Below the pieces are notes generated by a model. That model was not told the DNA's origin and did not search any database. It saw only the letters and a list, made by a program, of their open reading frames with translations. This document shows positions 22,448 through 31,799 of a stretch of DNA of 64,000 nucleotides, one piece after another. The position numbers were made by a program, and so were the translations under genes. This DNA is from Niastella caeni (GTDB lineage: Bacteria > Bacteroidota > Bacteroidia > Chitinophagales > Chitinophagaceae). The stretch is from the NCBI RefSeq assembly GCF_004834005.1, contig NZ_STFF01000001.1, positions 1 through 64,000 on the forward strand. The letters are read 5' to 3'. The first letter of the stretch is position 1. Each line of letters opens with the position of its first letter.

Positions 22448-23746
22448 TCAGCGAATTTCTTTATCAATAAGTGAGGTATGTTTTGTATCTCTTACAACAG
22501 CATATACTGTGAGGGAGATGAGGATACATCCCGTAACATACCAGTAAAACAGCGACTCATGGCCGATCTTCTTGAAGTATAACGCAATATATTCAGCGGT
22601 ACCACCAAAGATCGCAACCGTAAGTGCGTAAGGCAATCCTACCCCCAGCGCCCTTACTTCAGCAGGAAACAGTTCTGCCTTAACAACGGCATTGATGGAA
22701 GTATATCCGCTGATGATGATCAGCGCGGCTAATATCAGGGAAAATGCACCCCACTCAGTGGTGGTTTGACTGATCGCCGTAAGAATGGGTACTGTGAATA
22801 AAGTACCCAGGATACCGAAGCCCAGCAGAAGAGGTTTACGGCCTGTCATATCACTCAACATACCGAACAGCGGTTGCATACACGCGTAGATCAGCATCAG
22901 CCAGAAGGTTAGTTGTGTAGAACGTTCTTTGCTGAGATGTACCGTATTTACCAGAAATTTCTGCATGTAGGTAGTATAGGTATAAAAAGCCAATGTTCCA
23001 CCCATGGTAAGGCCAACCACAGTCAGCACTGCACGCGGATGTTCTTTTAATAACGTGATAACAGATCCACGCTTTGCATTCTTTTTCTCCACTACAATTG
23101 TCTCTTGCATATGCTGACGGATGAAAAGCGCAAATAACGAAAGTACCGCACCGATTACAAAAGGGATCCGCCAGCCCCAGTCGTGTAACTGTTCAGAGGT
23201 CAGAAATACCTTTTGCAGCAACAATTGTACACCCAGCGCAATAAGCTGACCACCTATAAGGGTAACATACTGAAAGCTGGAATAGAAACCACGTTTTCCC
23301 GCCGTAGAGATCTCACTTAGGTAAGTTGCGGAAGTACCATATTCTCCGCCCACGCTAAGCCCTTGTATTAACCGGGCCGTAAGCAGTATAATGGGAGAAA
23401 GGATACCGGCAGAAGCAAAGGAAGGAGCCAGCGCGATCATAAGACTACCTGCTGACATTAGCAGAACAGACAGCGTCATAGAAGTTTTACGTCCAGCCCG
23501 GTCTGCAATACTGCCAAATAACCATCCGCCGATGGGTCGCATAAGAAAGCCTACTGCAAAGATGGCTGCCGTATCGAGTAATTGAGCGGTGGGGTTACTT
23601 TTGGGAAAGAATACGGGTGCAAAGTATAAAGCAAAGGCTGCATAAGCGTACCAGTCGTACCATTCAACCAGGTTACCTACGGAGCCTATAAAGATCGCTT
23701 TCAACCGTTTTGCCGAATCGTATTTTTTAATATGTGTGGTGTTCAT
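22448..23746 (-). CDS. MFS transporter of the metabolite:H+ symporter (MHS) type
   Basis: 432 residues from MNTTHIKKYDSAKRL. The frame is open a further 228 bases upstream, but that part is made of repeat DNA. Twelve hydrophobic helices are visible. MHS signatures are GNLVEWYDWYAYAAFALYFA, GWLFGSIADRAGRKTSM (MFS motif A) and RLIQGLSVGGEYGTSATYLS. These match the alpha-ketoglutarate/proline/citrate permease branch (KgtP/ProP-like). The substrate is therefore a small organic acid or osmolyte, not fixed by sequence. It is convergent with YceI. Confidence 0.9.
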   Translation of the reverse strand: MNTTHIKKYDSAKRLKAIFIGSVGNLVEWYDWYAYAAFALYFAPVFFPKSNPTAQLLDTAAIFAVGFLMRPIGGWLFGSIADRAGRKTSMTLSVLLMSAGSLMIALAPSFASAGILSPIILLTARLIQGLSVGGEYGTSATYLSEISTAGKRGFYSSFQYVTLIGGQLIALGVQLLLQKVFLTSEQLHDWGWRIPFVIGAVLSLFALFIRQHMQETIVVEKKNAKRGSVITLLKEHPRAVLTVVGLTMGGTLAFYTYTTYMQKFLVNTVHLSKERSTQLTFWLMLIYACMQPLFGMLSDMTGRKPLLLGFGILGTLFTVPILTAISQTTTEWGAFSLILAALIIISGYTSINAVVKAELFPAEVRALGVGLPYALTVAIFGGTAEYIALYFKKIGHESLFYWYVTGCILISLTVYAVVRDTKHTSLIDKEIR

Positions 23747-23859
23747 ATTTTGCAGTGGTGGCTTCCAAAAGTAATTCGAAATGCTTGCTATTTTGTCTTT
23801 TCCGCATTGAAAATAATCTTGTTCCGGGCACAAAGCCCTTTCGACGTAAGTCGTAGGGA

Positions 23860-24008
23860 ATCCTGCAACGATCCCCATTGCAACCTGCAATAGGGTAATA
23901 TCAACCAGCAATGGGGAAATAACAGCTTGCAACGACGAAAATACAACCAACAACGGTCCGTTGCAGGGCTGCAACGATAAAATTGCAACAACTTCAGTTC
24001 ATTGCAGC
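23860..24008. repeat. TGCAA-rich degenerate repeat upstream of the transporter
   Basis: The words TTGCAACG, CCTGCAAT, ATTGCAAC and GCTGCAAC recur about nine times in 150 bp in no strict period. The block makes artefactual open frames on the minus strand (23747-23974 ahead of the transporter, 23788-24183). Its function is unknown; it lies in the promoter region of the transporter. The rest of 24009-24368 shows no gene. Confidence 0.55.
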
Positions 24009-24368
24009 CATGGAATGGGGAAAAAGCCTGTTTAGCGAAACGATTTTTGAATATCTGGTTGGGCTTTTGAGTAAGGCCTCTGGCGTATTGCTTCCAGTAA
24101 TATAAGAAAAGGGTAAAGAAAAAAGAGTGGTTGTACTTTTTCTTCCTTACCCTTCCCCAATGCCTGCTGACAACAATACACACAGGGAGAAGAGATAGAA
24201 TAATTTTTTCATAGAAGAAAGTTTTTTGTTGCTAACCAAATTATGCAAAAGCAACTAAAACAGTTCCATCTATACGAAAACTATTTATAAACATAGAAAA
24301 AAACATAAACCAGGCTAAAGAGCAGCATTTAAAACCTATTCCCTTACTTTGTATTACAAACTCAATCA

Positions 24369-25220
24369 ATGACTGCTCTCTTTCGTCAATTCATTTATAA
24401 AAAGTTCGGCATACTGCCGTTTGAAACAAACGTTGCAGGGCAGGTGAATCATGCAGAATATCATCCTTATATTAAAATACTCTTTCTAAAGAAAGACGGT
24501 CACATTACCATTGATTTCAATAAATACACATTACAGCAAGACGCATTATTTTTTATCAACGTTAATCAATGGTACGAGCTCAGCACGCCAAATAATGCAT
24601 GCAATGGCGCCCTCCTGTATTATAACAGGGACTTTTATTGTGTAGAAATTCATGACAAAGAGGTTGCCTGCGATGGCATTCTATATAATAATGTATATGA
24701 AATTCCCGTCGTGTACCTGTCGAAAGAAGAATCAGGCCTGGTGGAGGGCATTCTTAATGAAATAGTGCAGGAAGTAAAAAATGATGAACCTGCCATGGAA
24801 GAAATGCTTCGTATTCTATTAAAGAAACTGATCATTAAGGCTACCCGCATATGGAAAACCGAACACGACATTGCTTCAACAGAAACCAGGCAGGATATTG
24901 AATTCCTCCGAAAGTTCAGCCAATTGGTAGAACTGCATTTTAAAACGCAGCATACAGTAGCCGATTATGCAAAAATGTTGTCTGTTTCTCCTAAACTCCT
25001 GAATAAACGTATTACGCAATACGGCAATACCGCTCCCAATGATTTAATTAAAGAAAGGATTATACTGGAAGCAAAAAGATTGTTGGCACATACGCAGCTA
25101 TCTGTAAAAGAAATCGGTTACTCGCTGGGCTATGACGATCCTGCTTATTTTGTCCGGCTCTTTACTAAACAGGCCGGTCTATCTCCTGTTGAATTTAGAA
25201 AACAATACAAACCTGCCTGA
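24369..25220 (+). CDS. AraC-family transcriptional regulator
   Basis: 283 residues. A cupin-like N-terminal half (IKILFLKKDGHITIDFNKYTL, QQDALFFINVNQWYEL) is followed by an AraC double helix-turn-helix from about 188. The latter has KTQHTVADYAKMLSVSPKLL, LSVKEIGYSLGYDDPAYFVR and FTKQAGLSPVEFRKQY. It probably senses a small molecule and activates the hydrolase gene 87 bp downstream in the same direction. Confidence 0.92.
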   Translation: MTALFRQFIYKKFGILPFETNVAGQVNHAEYHPYIKILFLKKDGHITIDFNKYTLQQDALFFINVNQWYELSTPNNACNGALLYYNRDFYCVEIHDKEVACDGILYNNVYEIPVVYLSKEESGLVEGILNEIVQEVKNDEPAMEEMLRILLKKLIIKATRIWKTEHDIASTETRQDIEFLRKFSQLVELHFKTQHTVADYAKMLSVSPKLLNKRITQYGNTAPNDLIKERIILEAKRLLAHTQLSVKEIGYSLGYDDPAYFVRLFTKQAGLSPVEFRKQYKPA

Positions 25221-25256
25221 AGGGAAAAAAGTACAATAAATGAAGTAATTGATGCA

Positions 25257-25287
25257 TTGACCCGCCCTCCCCACGAACGTAGCTTTG
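25257..25287 (+). promoter_or_regulatory. Promoter of the hydrolase gene
   Basis: TAGCTTTG (25280-25287) is an exact TAnnTTTG -7 box with TTG (25257-25259) 20 bases upstream, the spacing of the Bacteroidota -33/-7 consensus. The start codon lies 19 bases after it. Confidence 0.65.
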
Positions 25288-25306
25288 TGTTCTAAAATTA
25301 ATAACA

Positions 25307-26221
25307 ATGAACATAAAAAATGCTTTCGTAATCCCCGTCCTCTTCGCTGGTTTATTTACTGCTGATAATAGTCTGGCCCAAACAACAAGACCACCTGCTG
25401 CTTCAAACAGACAGGAATTTATTGAAGTAGAGAAAAATGTACGAGTACATGTTACTGATCTTGGTGAAGGTGAGCCAGTGGTACTTATTCATGGCTGGCC
25501 GCTGAGCGACGCCATGTATGAGTATCAATACCAGGAACTGGTTGATAAAGGTTTCCGGGTGATTGGTATTACCCTGAGAGGCTTTGGTAAATCAGATAAA
25601 CCGTATGGCAAATACAATTATGATGTATATGCCGATGACATTAAAGTAGTGCTGGATAAACTCAATATTCAAAACGCTACTCTTGGCGGGTTCTCCATGG
25701 GTGGCGCCATTTCCATTCACTACGTAGCAAAATACAACGGCGCTCACGTTTCAAAACTGGCTTTATTTGGCGCGGCTGCTCCTGTGTGGACATCACGCAC
25801 TGATTATCCTTATGGCTTTTCAAAAGAAACCGTAAATGAATTGATAGCGCTGAGCAAAACCAATCGTCCGCAGTTATTGGAAAACTTCGGAAAAATATTT
25901 GCCGCTACAGAAACAGCGTTAACGCCTGGCATTGGTAACTGGTTAGGCAGTATTAATATGGAAGCTTCTCCTTATGCCGCCACGCAGAGTTTGATCGCCC
26001 TTAGAGATACGGACTTGCGTTCTGAATTAAGTAAGATCAAAGTTCCCACTGCTATCTTTCACGGCGTAAAAGACAAAATATGTGAGTTTGCTTTAGCAGA
26101 ACAAATGCATAAAGGCATTGCCAATTCAACCATCATTCGTTTTGAAAACAGTGGTCACGGATTGTTTGTAGAAGAAAGAGAGAAATTCAATAGCGAGCTG
26201 ATAAAATTTGCAAAACAATAA
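25307..26221 (+). CDS. Exported alpha/beta-hydrolase (chloroperoxidase-like)
   Basis: 304 residues with a signal peptide (1-25, ending LAQ). The alpha/beta-hydrolase core has the oxyanion HGWPLSD (62-68), nucleophile GFSMG with Ser130, Asp256 in GVKDKI and His284 in NSGHGLF. ITLRGFGKSDKP and the overall pattern match cofactor-free haloperoxidase/esterase enzymes. The periplasmic substrate is unknown. It is probably regulated by the AraC protein encoded just upstream and is followed by a strong terminator. Confidence 0.92.
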   Translation: MNIKNAFVIPVLFAGLFTADNSLAQTTRPPAASNRQEFIEVEKNVRVHVTDLGEGEPVVLIHGWPLSDAMYEYQYQELVDKGFRVIGITLRGFGKSDKPYGKYNYDVYADDIKVVLDKLNIQNATLGGFSMGGAISIHYVAKYNGAHVSKLALFGAAAPVWTSRTDYPYGFSKETVNELIALSKTNRPQLLENFGKIFAATETALTPGIGNWLGSINMEASPYAATQSLIALRDTDLRSELSKIKVPTAIFHGVKDKICEFALAEQMHKGIANSTIIRFENSGHGLFVEEREKFNSELIKFAKQ

Positions 26222-26237
26222 AACAACCGGAAATATT

Positions 26238-26275
26238 AAAAAGCCTTGTAAGTCGTTTAACTTACAAGGCTTTTT
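26238..26275. terminator. Bidirectional terminator
   Basis: AAAAAGCCTTGTAAGT and ACTTACAAGGCTTTTT form a perfect 16-bp stem with a 6-base loop. It separates the hydrolase and the convergent Cys-rich gene. Confidence 0.9.
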
Positions 26276-26290
26276 CTTTCCTATTCAATC

Positions 26291-26620
26291 TTACGCAACG
26301 TGCAAACAGGCTTCTGCACAATGCCTGCAAGCTTCAGCACATTCGCGACAATGATCCATGTGCGCATGTTTTTCACATTCTTCCGCACAGGCTTCGCAGA
26401 TCTCGGCACATACTTTCAGCAAATGATTAGCATGTTCTGACCCTCTTGCAACAAAAGATGACGTCAACTGGCAAATAGCTGCACAATCCAGGTCCAGCCT
26501 GATGCACCTGGCAAGCATGTGCACATCCTGTTCGTTAAGGCAGGCTGTTGCACAATAATTGCATTTCCCTGCGCAAACGCCCAATGCTTCCATTAACTCA
26601 ACACTAATTTCGTGTGGCAT
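26291..26620 (-). CDS. Cys-rich four-helix-bundle copper-binding protein (DUF326)
   Basis: 109 residues with about 16 cysteines, mostly in CxxxC and CxxC spacing inside predicted helices: CAGKCNYCATAC, CAEICEACAEEC and CRECAEACRHCAEAC. This is the pattern of Csp-type copper-storage proteins and their DUF326 relatives, which bind many Cu(I) ions inside a four-helix bundle. No signal peptide is present, so it would act in the cytosol. It is a single-gene unit between two terminators. Confidence 0.9.
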   Translation of the reverse strand: MPHEISVELMEALGVCAGKCNYCATACLNEQDVHMLARCIRLDLDCAAICQLTSSFVARGSEHANHLLKVCAEICEACAEECEKHAHMDHCRECAEACRHCAEACLHVA

Positions 26621-26791
26621 AAATGTTTATTTTGATTGATAAAATATTGTAGGCTGTAAATTTTATACCACGCCGATTGCTAACTTTTACGCTCAGGCAG
26701 TTCAATCGTCTCCTCCATTATATTTAGTTTCCGGGTATTTGGTTCTACATGATTAGCACATGATAAATAATAACAATACTTATAACAATAA

Positions 26792-26824
26792 AAAGCCCTG
26801 GCCAGTATCATGTGCCAGGGCTTT
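26792..26824. terminator. Terminator of the DUF11-like secreted protein gene
   Basis: AAAGCCCTGGC and GCCAGGGCTTT pair perfectly around 11 bases, 29 bp after the stop of the minus-strand gene. Confidence 0.85.
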
Positions 26825-26852
26825 GAAAAAGACTCTATTGAACTCTCTAAAC

Positions 26853-28511
26853 TTATTGTTTCAACAATTTTTTCTGCACTAACCGGTTATTGCCGGCCCA
26901 CAGTTCCAACACATACATACCAGCACTTAAACCTGACGGAACAGGTAAGCTCAGCGAATTAACACCAGCGCCTAATTTTTCTGATCTGGTAAAAACAGTT
27001 TTTCCATAAAAATCAATGAGGCGTACCTGAACAACTTCCGCCTTATTTAACTGTACCTGCGCATTCAACACTTTATTGAATGGGTTGGGCTGAACTTTTG
27101 CCACAATTTCACTGCCAGGTTGAAGCGCATCGAGATCATTCCTGGTTGAAATATCATTTGTTGCAACCCGCAATGGTTGTATCGACAGCGTGCAACTGGC
27201 GAAGTCTCCGCTCATCCAAACATTGGTACTAGTAGTGTTAATTTGAGTAAGGCTAAAAGTTGTAAGGTTGACTTTATAAACATTTGAATAAGCGCCACCC
27301 ATATATATATTACCAGACTGGTCCATAGCCAACGAATTGCAACCCCGGGCAGGCATCCCGGTTATTGTACCCAGGTAGGTAGCTACCCGTGTTGATGGCT
27401 CGATCCTGTATACATTCCCGGAATTAGGGACCAGGAACAATTTGCCTGAACCATTGCTGATAATATCGCCGCCTCTTTCGGCAAGCACATCAAAGGCATT
27501 GATAGCGTCGTTTACAAGCGCTCCTGACCGCGTAATAGCAGGGATATTTCCGGTAACAGTAAAACTAATCAGGTCCTGTCCATTATCTGTAAGTGAATAA
27601 ATTTTTCCGTCGGTACCAACCGTCATCCGGGTGATATTATAACCTGCTGCAGTATTTGTTTCAAGCGGATAACCAGTAAACCGGTATGCGGCAACATTTG
27701 CAGGAATACCGTTTAATGCATCAACATAACAAAGATCTTTGTCGGTTGTAGTAGAGTTATTCACAAAATACAGCCTCAATGAACTTCTATCGAAAGCCAT
27801 GGCTGAAACGTCCTTCAACAGCGTACCTGCTGGTAAATTAAAAGTTCCATTGCCGGTGATCTCTTTACAAGCCCCTGTAGCGCCGTTATAAATCAGGGAA
27901 CCGTTTGTTCCGTTATTGAGATTTACCTGGCTGATCTTAAGGTAAGGAGAAGACGTAGAACCTGCCTGTGTATTTGGAGTAACCTGGAATACAACATTAC
28001 AAGCAGCATCCCTGGTGAGCAAGGTAGTTGTTACAGGCGAAGTTAAATGAACGCTGCCGGCACCACTGTTCCCCTGCAACGTAGCAGCGTTGTTAGTAAT
28101 ACTGCCCGCATTGGCAGTAACCGTTACGCGAAATACAATTGTGACCGTAGCTCCGGCATCAATGCCGCCAGGTGTACCGGATGAATTAATTAACCCACCC
28201 AAACCGGCAAAGGGCATTTTACCATTTGCATCAGCCACAGCAATTCCGTTCATAAAAGTAGATCCCGGTAAATAGGATGTACCCGCCGGAATAATTTCGG
28301 TAACAAGAGCATTGGTCATCGTTGAAGAACCGTTTGTAACCGTAGTGATATATTCCAGGATATCGTCAATCCCGGCCACAGTTCCATCTCCACCAGTTGT
28401 CCAGTCGTAAACCATTTTGTCGATCGTTTGTGCATTAACGGCATTTCCAAAACCAATCAATAGTAAAAAAGAAAAAAACAGGACCCTCATAGAATAGAAT
28501 TTTGCTTTCAT
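26853..28511 (-). CDS. Secreted DUF11-like repeat protein with T9SS sorting domain
   Basis: 552 residues. A signal peptide (to about residue 28, NAQ) is followed by a DUF11-like beta domain (about 35-165: DDILEYITTVTNGSSTMTNA, LVTEIIPAGTSYLPG). The middle resembles a beta-propeller (MAFDRSSLRLYFVN, LAMDQSGNIYMGGAYSNVYKV). A Por-type C-terminal sorting domain closes it (VQPNPFNKVLNAQVQL, LSAGMYVLELWAGN). It should be exported by Sec, then moved over the outer membrane by T9SS and cell-anchored or released. The role is probably adhesive or structural. No enzyme motif was found. Confidence 0.82.
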   Translation of the reverse strand: MKAKFYSMRVLFFSFLLLIGFGNAVNAQTIDKMVYDWTTGGDGTVAGIDDILEYITTVTNGSSTMTNALVTEIIPAGTSYLPGSTFMNGIAVADANGKMPFAGLGGLINSSGTPGGIDAGATVTIVFRVTVTANAGSITNNAATLQGNSGAGSVHLTSPVTTTLLTRDAACNVVFQVTPNTQAGSTSSPYLKISQVNLNNGTNGSLIYNGATGACKEITGNGTFNLPAGTLLKDVSAMAFDRSSLRLYFVNNSTTTDKDLCYVDALNGIPANVAAYRFTGYPLETNTAAGYNITRMTVGTDGKIYSLTDNGQDLISFTVTGNIPAITRSGALVNDAINAFDVLAERGGDIISNGSGKLFLVPNSGNVYRIEPSTRVATYLGTITGMPARGCNSLAMDQSGNIYMGGAYSNVYKVNLTTFSLTQINTTSTNVWMSGDFASCTLSIQPLRVATNDISTRNDLDALQPGSEIVAKVQPNPFNKVLNAQVQLNKAEVVQVRLIDFYGKTVFTRSEKLGAGVNSLSLPVPSGLSAGMYVLELWAGNNRLVQKKLLKQ

Positions 28512-28964
28512 AAAACAGGTTTATTGTTATTAAATAAGTGATTGAAAAGAGCATCCGCAACGAATATGATTCGTTGATATAATATTTTTAGCAGACCTGA
28601 AATTTACAGGAGTCGATTACTAACAGTGAAGTATAGCCAAAATTAATTCAACCAACAATATCATCAAACTAATTCTGACAGACGTGCTATTTTAGGGTAT
28701 AAGTGTGTTGTTTTTGCCAATAAGTGTGCAAGAGAGGCTACAGGAGAAATAAAAATTCGGGTATAGAAAGAATAATATTAATTTTATAAACCAATCAACC
28801 CCTACCCCTCAGTACCCGATACATTTTCTTGCCCTCCTTCCCTATATTATATTATATCCAATCCAACCCTGACTTTTTCCTATTGACGGCCAAAGCTGTC
28901 TCCTGCCTTTCATTCTGTAAACTCATTTCCGGGTTCACACCGGTTTGAAAAAAATTATTTCTTT
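28512..28964. other. Intergenic region between divergent secreted-protein and OmpA genes
   Basis: About 450 AT-rich bases hold the promoters of two divergent genes. No gene, RNA or repeat could be recognised. Confidence 0.5.
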
Positions 28965-30203
28965 ATGAGAAATATACTGCTGCTCATCAGCTTTCTTGCA
29001 ATTACGGCTGGTATTCAGGCCCAATTCCCCAAAAAAATATTAGACAAAGCAAAAGAAAAAGTAAATAAAAAGGTAGATGATGCCACCGCTGGAAAGACGG
29101 AAAAGGCAGAAAAGACGGAAGAAAATAACACTGAAACTAAAGAAACAGAAGCCAATCCTGCCGCTAAAACAAATGAACCGGCATCTTTTAAAACATACAG
29201 CAAGTTCGATTTCATCCCGGGTGAAAAAGTGATCGGGTTTGAGGACTTCTCAACCGGTGCTATTGGCGATTTTCCTGCCGGCTGGAACACCGATGCTTCT
29301 GCCGAAATTGTAACCGTAGAAGGCAAACCAGGCCGCTGGCTATGGTTTACAAAACGCGGGGTTTTTACTCCGGAATTCCCCGCCCCCTTTCCTGATGATT
29401 TTACCTTTGAATTCGATCTGCTGCATGGCATACCTATTAACGGCGCTCACTTTCTCGTTATTATTTCTGAATTGTCGAATCCCGATCAGCCGCAATACTA
29501 TTCCAATGCCACCAATGTATTCACCATTGAATTAAGCACGGCCAATACCACTTCCTCATCTGGTGTAACCAGGTTCAGTGGAAGAAAAAATTCGTCAACC
29601 GATATCCAAAATTCCGACGATGCACCCATGCTGAATGATAAAAACAACCCTGCACATATTTCTATCTGGCGACAGAAAGAAAGAGTAAGGGTATATGTAA
29701 ATGACCAAAAGATCTGGGATATACCCAAGGCAGCATCAAAAGATGCAAAATTCAATGCCATCGTATTTTATGTTACCTATGCGGAAGAAGTGGTAAAACA
29801 TTTTGTAGGCAATCTTCGCTTTGCAGTTGGTGCGCCTGATACCCGCAACAAATTACTCACGCAAAACAAATGGGTAACACATGGAATTCTGTTTGATGTG
29901 AACAGTGATAAAATAAAACCCGAATCGTATGGCACATTAAAAGAAATGGCCTCCGTTCTAAAAGAATTTCCCGAGCTGAAAGTAAAAATTGTTGGTCATA
30001 CAGATGCCGATGGCAGCGATGCCGCCAATCTCGATCTCTCCAAACGCAGGTCAGCCGCGGTGAAAGCATCATTGGCCGCAGATTTTGGCATAACTGAAAC
30101 CCGCATGGAAACCGATGGAAAGGGTGAAAGCGAACCGATAGATAAAAATGATAGTCTGGTAGGCAAAGCCAACAACCGGCGGGTAGAGTTTATAAAACTG
30201 TAA
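28965..30203 (+). CDS. OmpA-family outer-membrane protein
   Basis: 412 residues. A signal peptide (1-20, QAQ) leads to a Lys/Glu/Thr-rich linker (25-75). A lectin-like beta domain follows (about 90-290: EDFSTGAIGDFPAGWNTDAS, FEFDLLHG). The C-terminal OmpA peptidoglycan-binding domain (about 300-412) shows ILFDVNSDKIKPESYGTL, KIVGHTDADGSDAANLDLSK and ANNRRVEFIKL. It probably sits in the outer membrane or periplasm and binds peptidoglycan. The middle domain suggests sugar binding, which is inferred. Confidence 0.9.
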   Translation: MRNILLLISFLAITAGIQAQFPKKILDKAKEKVNKKVDDATAGKTEKAEKTEENNTETKETEANPAAKTNEPASFKTYSKFDFIPGEKVIGFEDFSTGAIGDFPAGWNTDASAEIVTVEGKPGRWLWFTKRGVFTPEFPAPFPDDFTFEFDLLHGIPINGAHFLVIISELSNPDQPQYYSNATNVFTIELSTANTTSSSGVTRFSGRKNSSTDIQNSDDAPMLNDKNNPAHISIWRQKERVRVYVNDQKIWDIPKAASKDAKFNAIVFYVTYAEEVVKHFVGNLRFAVGAPDTRNKLLTQNKWVTHGILFDVNSDKIKPESYGTLKEMASVLKEFPELKVKIVGHTDADGSDAANLDLSKRRSAAVKASLAADFGITETRMETDGKGESEPIDKNDSLVGKANNRRVEFIKL

Positions 30204-30461
30204 CGTTTACTTTGGATAATTTTTACGAAGAACAGGAAACTCAGCAAGAACGTTCACGAATGAAAATAATGTTGTTTGATCCCGGCTGAAAATATACCTA
30301 TTAAAACTGTTGAAGATATATTGCAAAAAGCACTGGATTTATATAGGAATGGGACAATAAAATATAGGAGCTCTAAGAGGAAACGCTACTTCCATGAACA
30401 AGAAAAATAGTATAAATTAGCGCTTTGTAAGTATCGCCGTATCCCTGAAAAATCCGACATT

Positions 30462-31016
30462 ATGAAAAGACCTGGTATCCGTGACGCAGTAAAAAATCAA
30501 GGTTCTGAGGACATTACAAATTCAAAAGAAAAGAATTCTTCATTACGCTGGATCTTACTCATTCCTTTTATTCTCGTACTGGGTATGTTAGCCGCACTTT
30601 ACAGGCAGGATCAACTTCCAAAAAGCATAGAACGTCTCGAAAAAATTAAACCAGGTAAACAGGGAGCTGTTACCGGTGGTAGCGGAAATGATGGATCAAG
30701 CGTAAAAAAGATGGTTCGGAATAACATCAGGTTATACGTAAAAGCAGAGAGCAATGACTATGAACACAGCCGCCTCGGTGGCATTTCAGATCTGGAGATC
30801 AGCGTTACCAATTCTACCGACTATACCCTCGACAAAGTACGGGTAAAAATAATGTACGTAAAAGCCAATGGTAATATCTACGAAACGAAATACGAAGATT
30901 TCCTATCTATAAAACCCAATTCGAAAACTACCCACAAGATCCCTGATACCAGGCGAGGCACCAGCGTTAAATATGAAATTTCTTCTATAAAGTCAAAAGC
31001 ATTGGGGTTGGGATGA
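30462..31016 (+). CDS. Single-pass membrane protein, unknown function
   Basis: 184 residues. A charged N-terminus is followed by one helix (about 29-47, WILLIPFILVLGMLAALY). A Lys/Gly-rich linker leads to a C-terminal beta domain (LGGISDLEISVTNSTDYTLD, VRVKIMYVKANGNIYETKYE) that resembles small Ig-like or FxLYD-type folds. No family is certain. It would face the periplasm. It stands alone between OmpA and the next small gene. Confidence 0.65.
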   Translation: MKRPGIRDAVKNQGSEDITNSKEKNSSLRWILLIPFILVLGMLAALYRQDQLPKSIERLEKIKPGKQGAVTGGSGNDGSSVKKMVRNNIRLYVKAESNDYEHSRLGGISDLEISVTNSTDYTLDKVRVKIMYVKANGNIYETKYEDFLSIKPNSKTTHKIPDTRRGTSVKYEISSIKSKALGLG

Positions 31017-31185
31017 GGAATTTATCCGTATCTTAGTAACAACTGCCGCTACCACAAAAGACTATCACCTTTTCCGCTTGCGCTGCTTTTTAGCCGCTGT
31101 TTCCATAAATCATCCCTTCCAAAGTGTTTAATAAATCCATCGTCCTGTATGGTGTAATTAATAGCTTAACCCCTAAATCAATTTT

Positions 31186-31662
31186 ATGTGGAACATCAGC
31201 TCCCTCTCTCTCGTTATTTTGCTGGTTGGTACTGTTTCTCTTTCCGGCTTTAACCGATTCCAGGATTGCAATTCCATCGATCGCAAACAACTTCGCGAGA
31301 TCCTCGTTCAATTAGGCTACGAGACCAAGGACCTTGTTACTGATCCTGGTAAAGAAAAATATTCAGTCACTTTAACCCGCTCTGGTCTCGATGTACCAAT
31401 TGGTGTAGAGATCAGTGGTAATAACAAGTACATCTGGTTAACAGTTAGCCTGGGAAGTGCAACGGCGGAAAATGTCACCAAGAATTTCGGACTGCTTAAA
31501 CAAAATGCGAAAACACAACCCTGTCATTTTTACGTTACCGAAAGCGGGCGGTTAATGTTCGGTTTGCCATTGGAAAACAGAGGTGTGTCTAATACGTTGC
31601 TGCGCGAACGGTTAGAAACAGTGGCTACGCGCGTTGGTGAATCGGAAAGTTTATGGAAGTAA
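31186..31662 (+). CDS. Small exported YbjN-like protein
   Basis: 158 residues with an N-terminal hydrophobic signal (LSLVILLVGTVSLSGF). The body has a helix (DRKQLREILVQLGYE), then SVTLTRSGLDVPIGVEISGN and IWLTVSLG. A second helical half follows (LLRERLETVATRV). That order resembles YbjN/type-III-chaperone-like folds. No function can be named. A plus-strand frame starting at 31124 is its shadow. Confidence 0.6.
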   Translation: MWNISSLSLVILLVGTVSLSGFNRFQDCNSIDRKQLREILVQLGYETKDLVTDPGKEKYSVTLTRSGLDVPIGVEISGNNKYIWLTVSLGSATAENVTKNFGLLKQNAKTQPCHFYVTESGRLMFGLPLENRGVSNTLLRERLETVATRVGESESLWK

Positions 31663-31673
31663 TGGTTGTAATA

Positions 31674-31704
31674 AAAAGGGTGTCCCGCCGCAGCGGAGCA
31701 CCCT
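31674..31704 (-). terminator. Terminator of the Crp-type gene
   Basis: On the minus strand AGGGTG and CACCCT close a GC-rich hairpin followed by TTTTTAT, about 95 bp after the stop of the regulator gene. A second hairpin (GAAGCGG/CCGCTTC) lies between them at about 31715-31735. Confidence 0.65.
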
Positions 31705-31799
31705 CTGGTTGCGTGAAGCGGTTGGTTCCGCTTCTCTTCTCTATTGTCCCGTTTTACAATGCGTTTTTAATAACGGCTTCAGTAGCCGCTGATACATCA

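Noticed and set aside
23788..24183. 131-codon minus-strand frame
   Set aside because: It is produced by the TGCAA word repeats, with Cys/Trp-rich composition unlike a protein.
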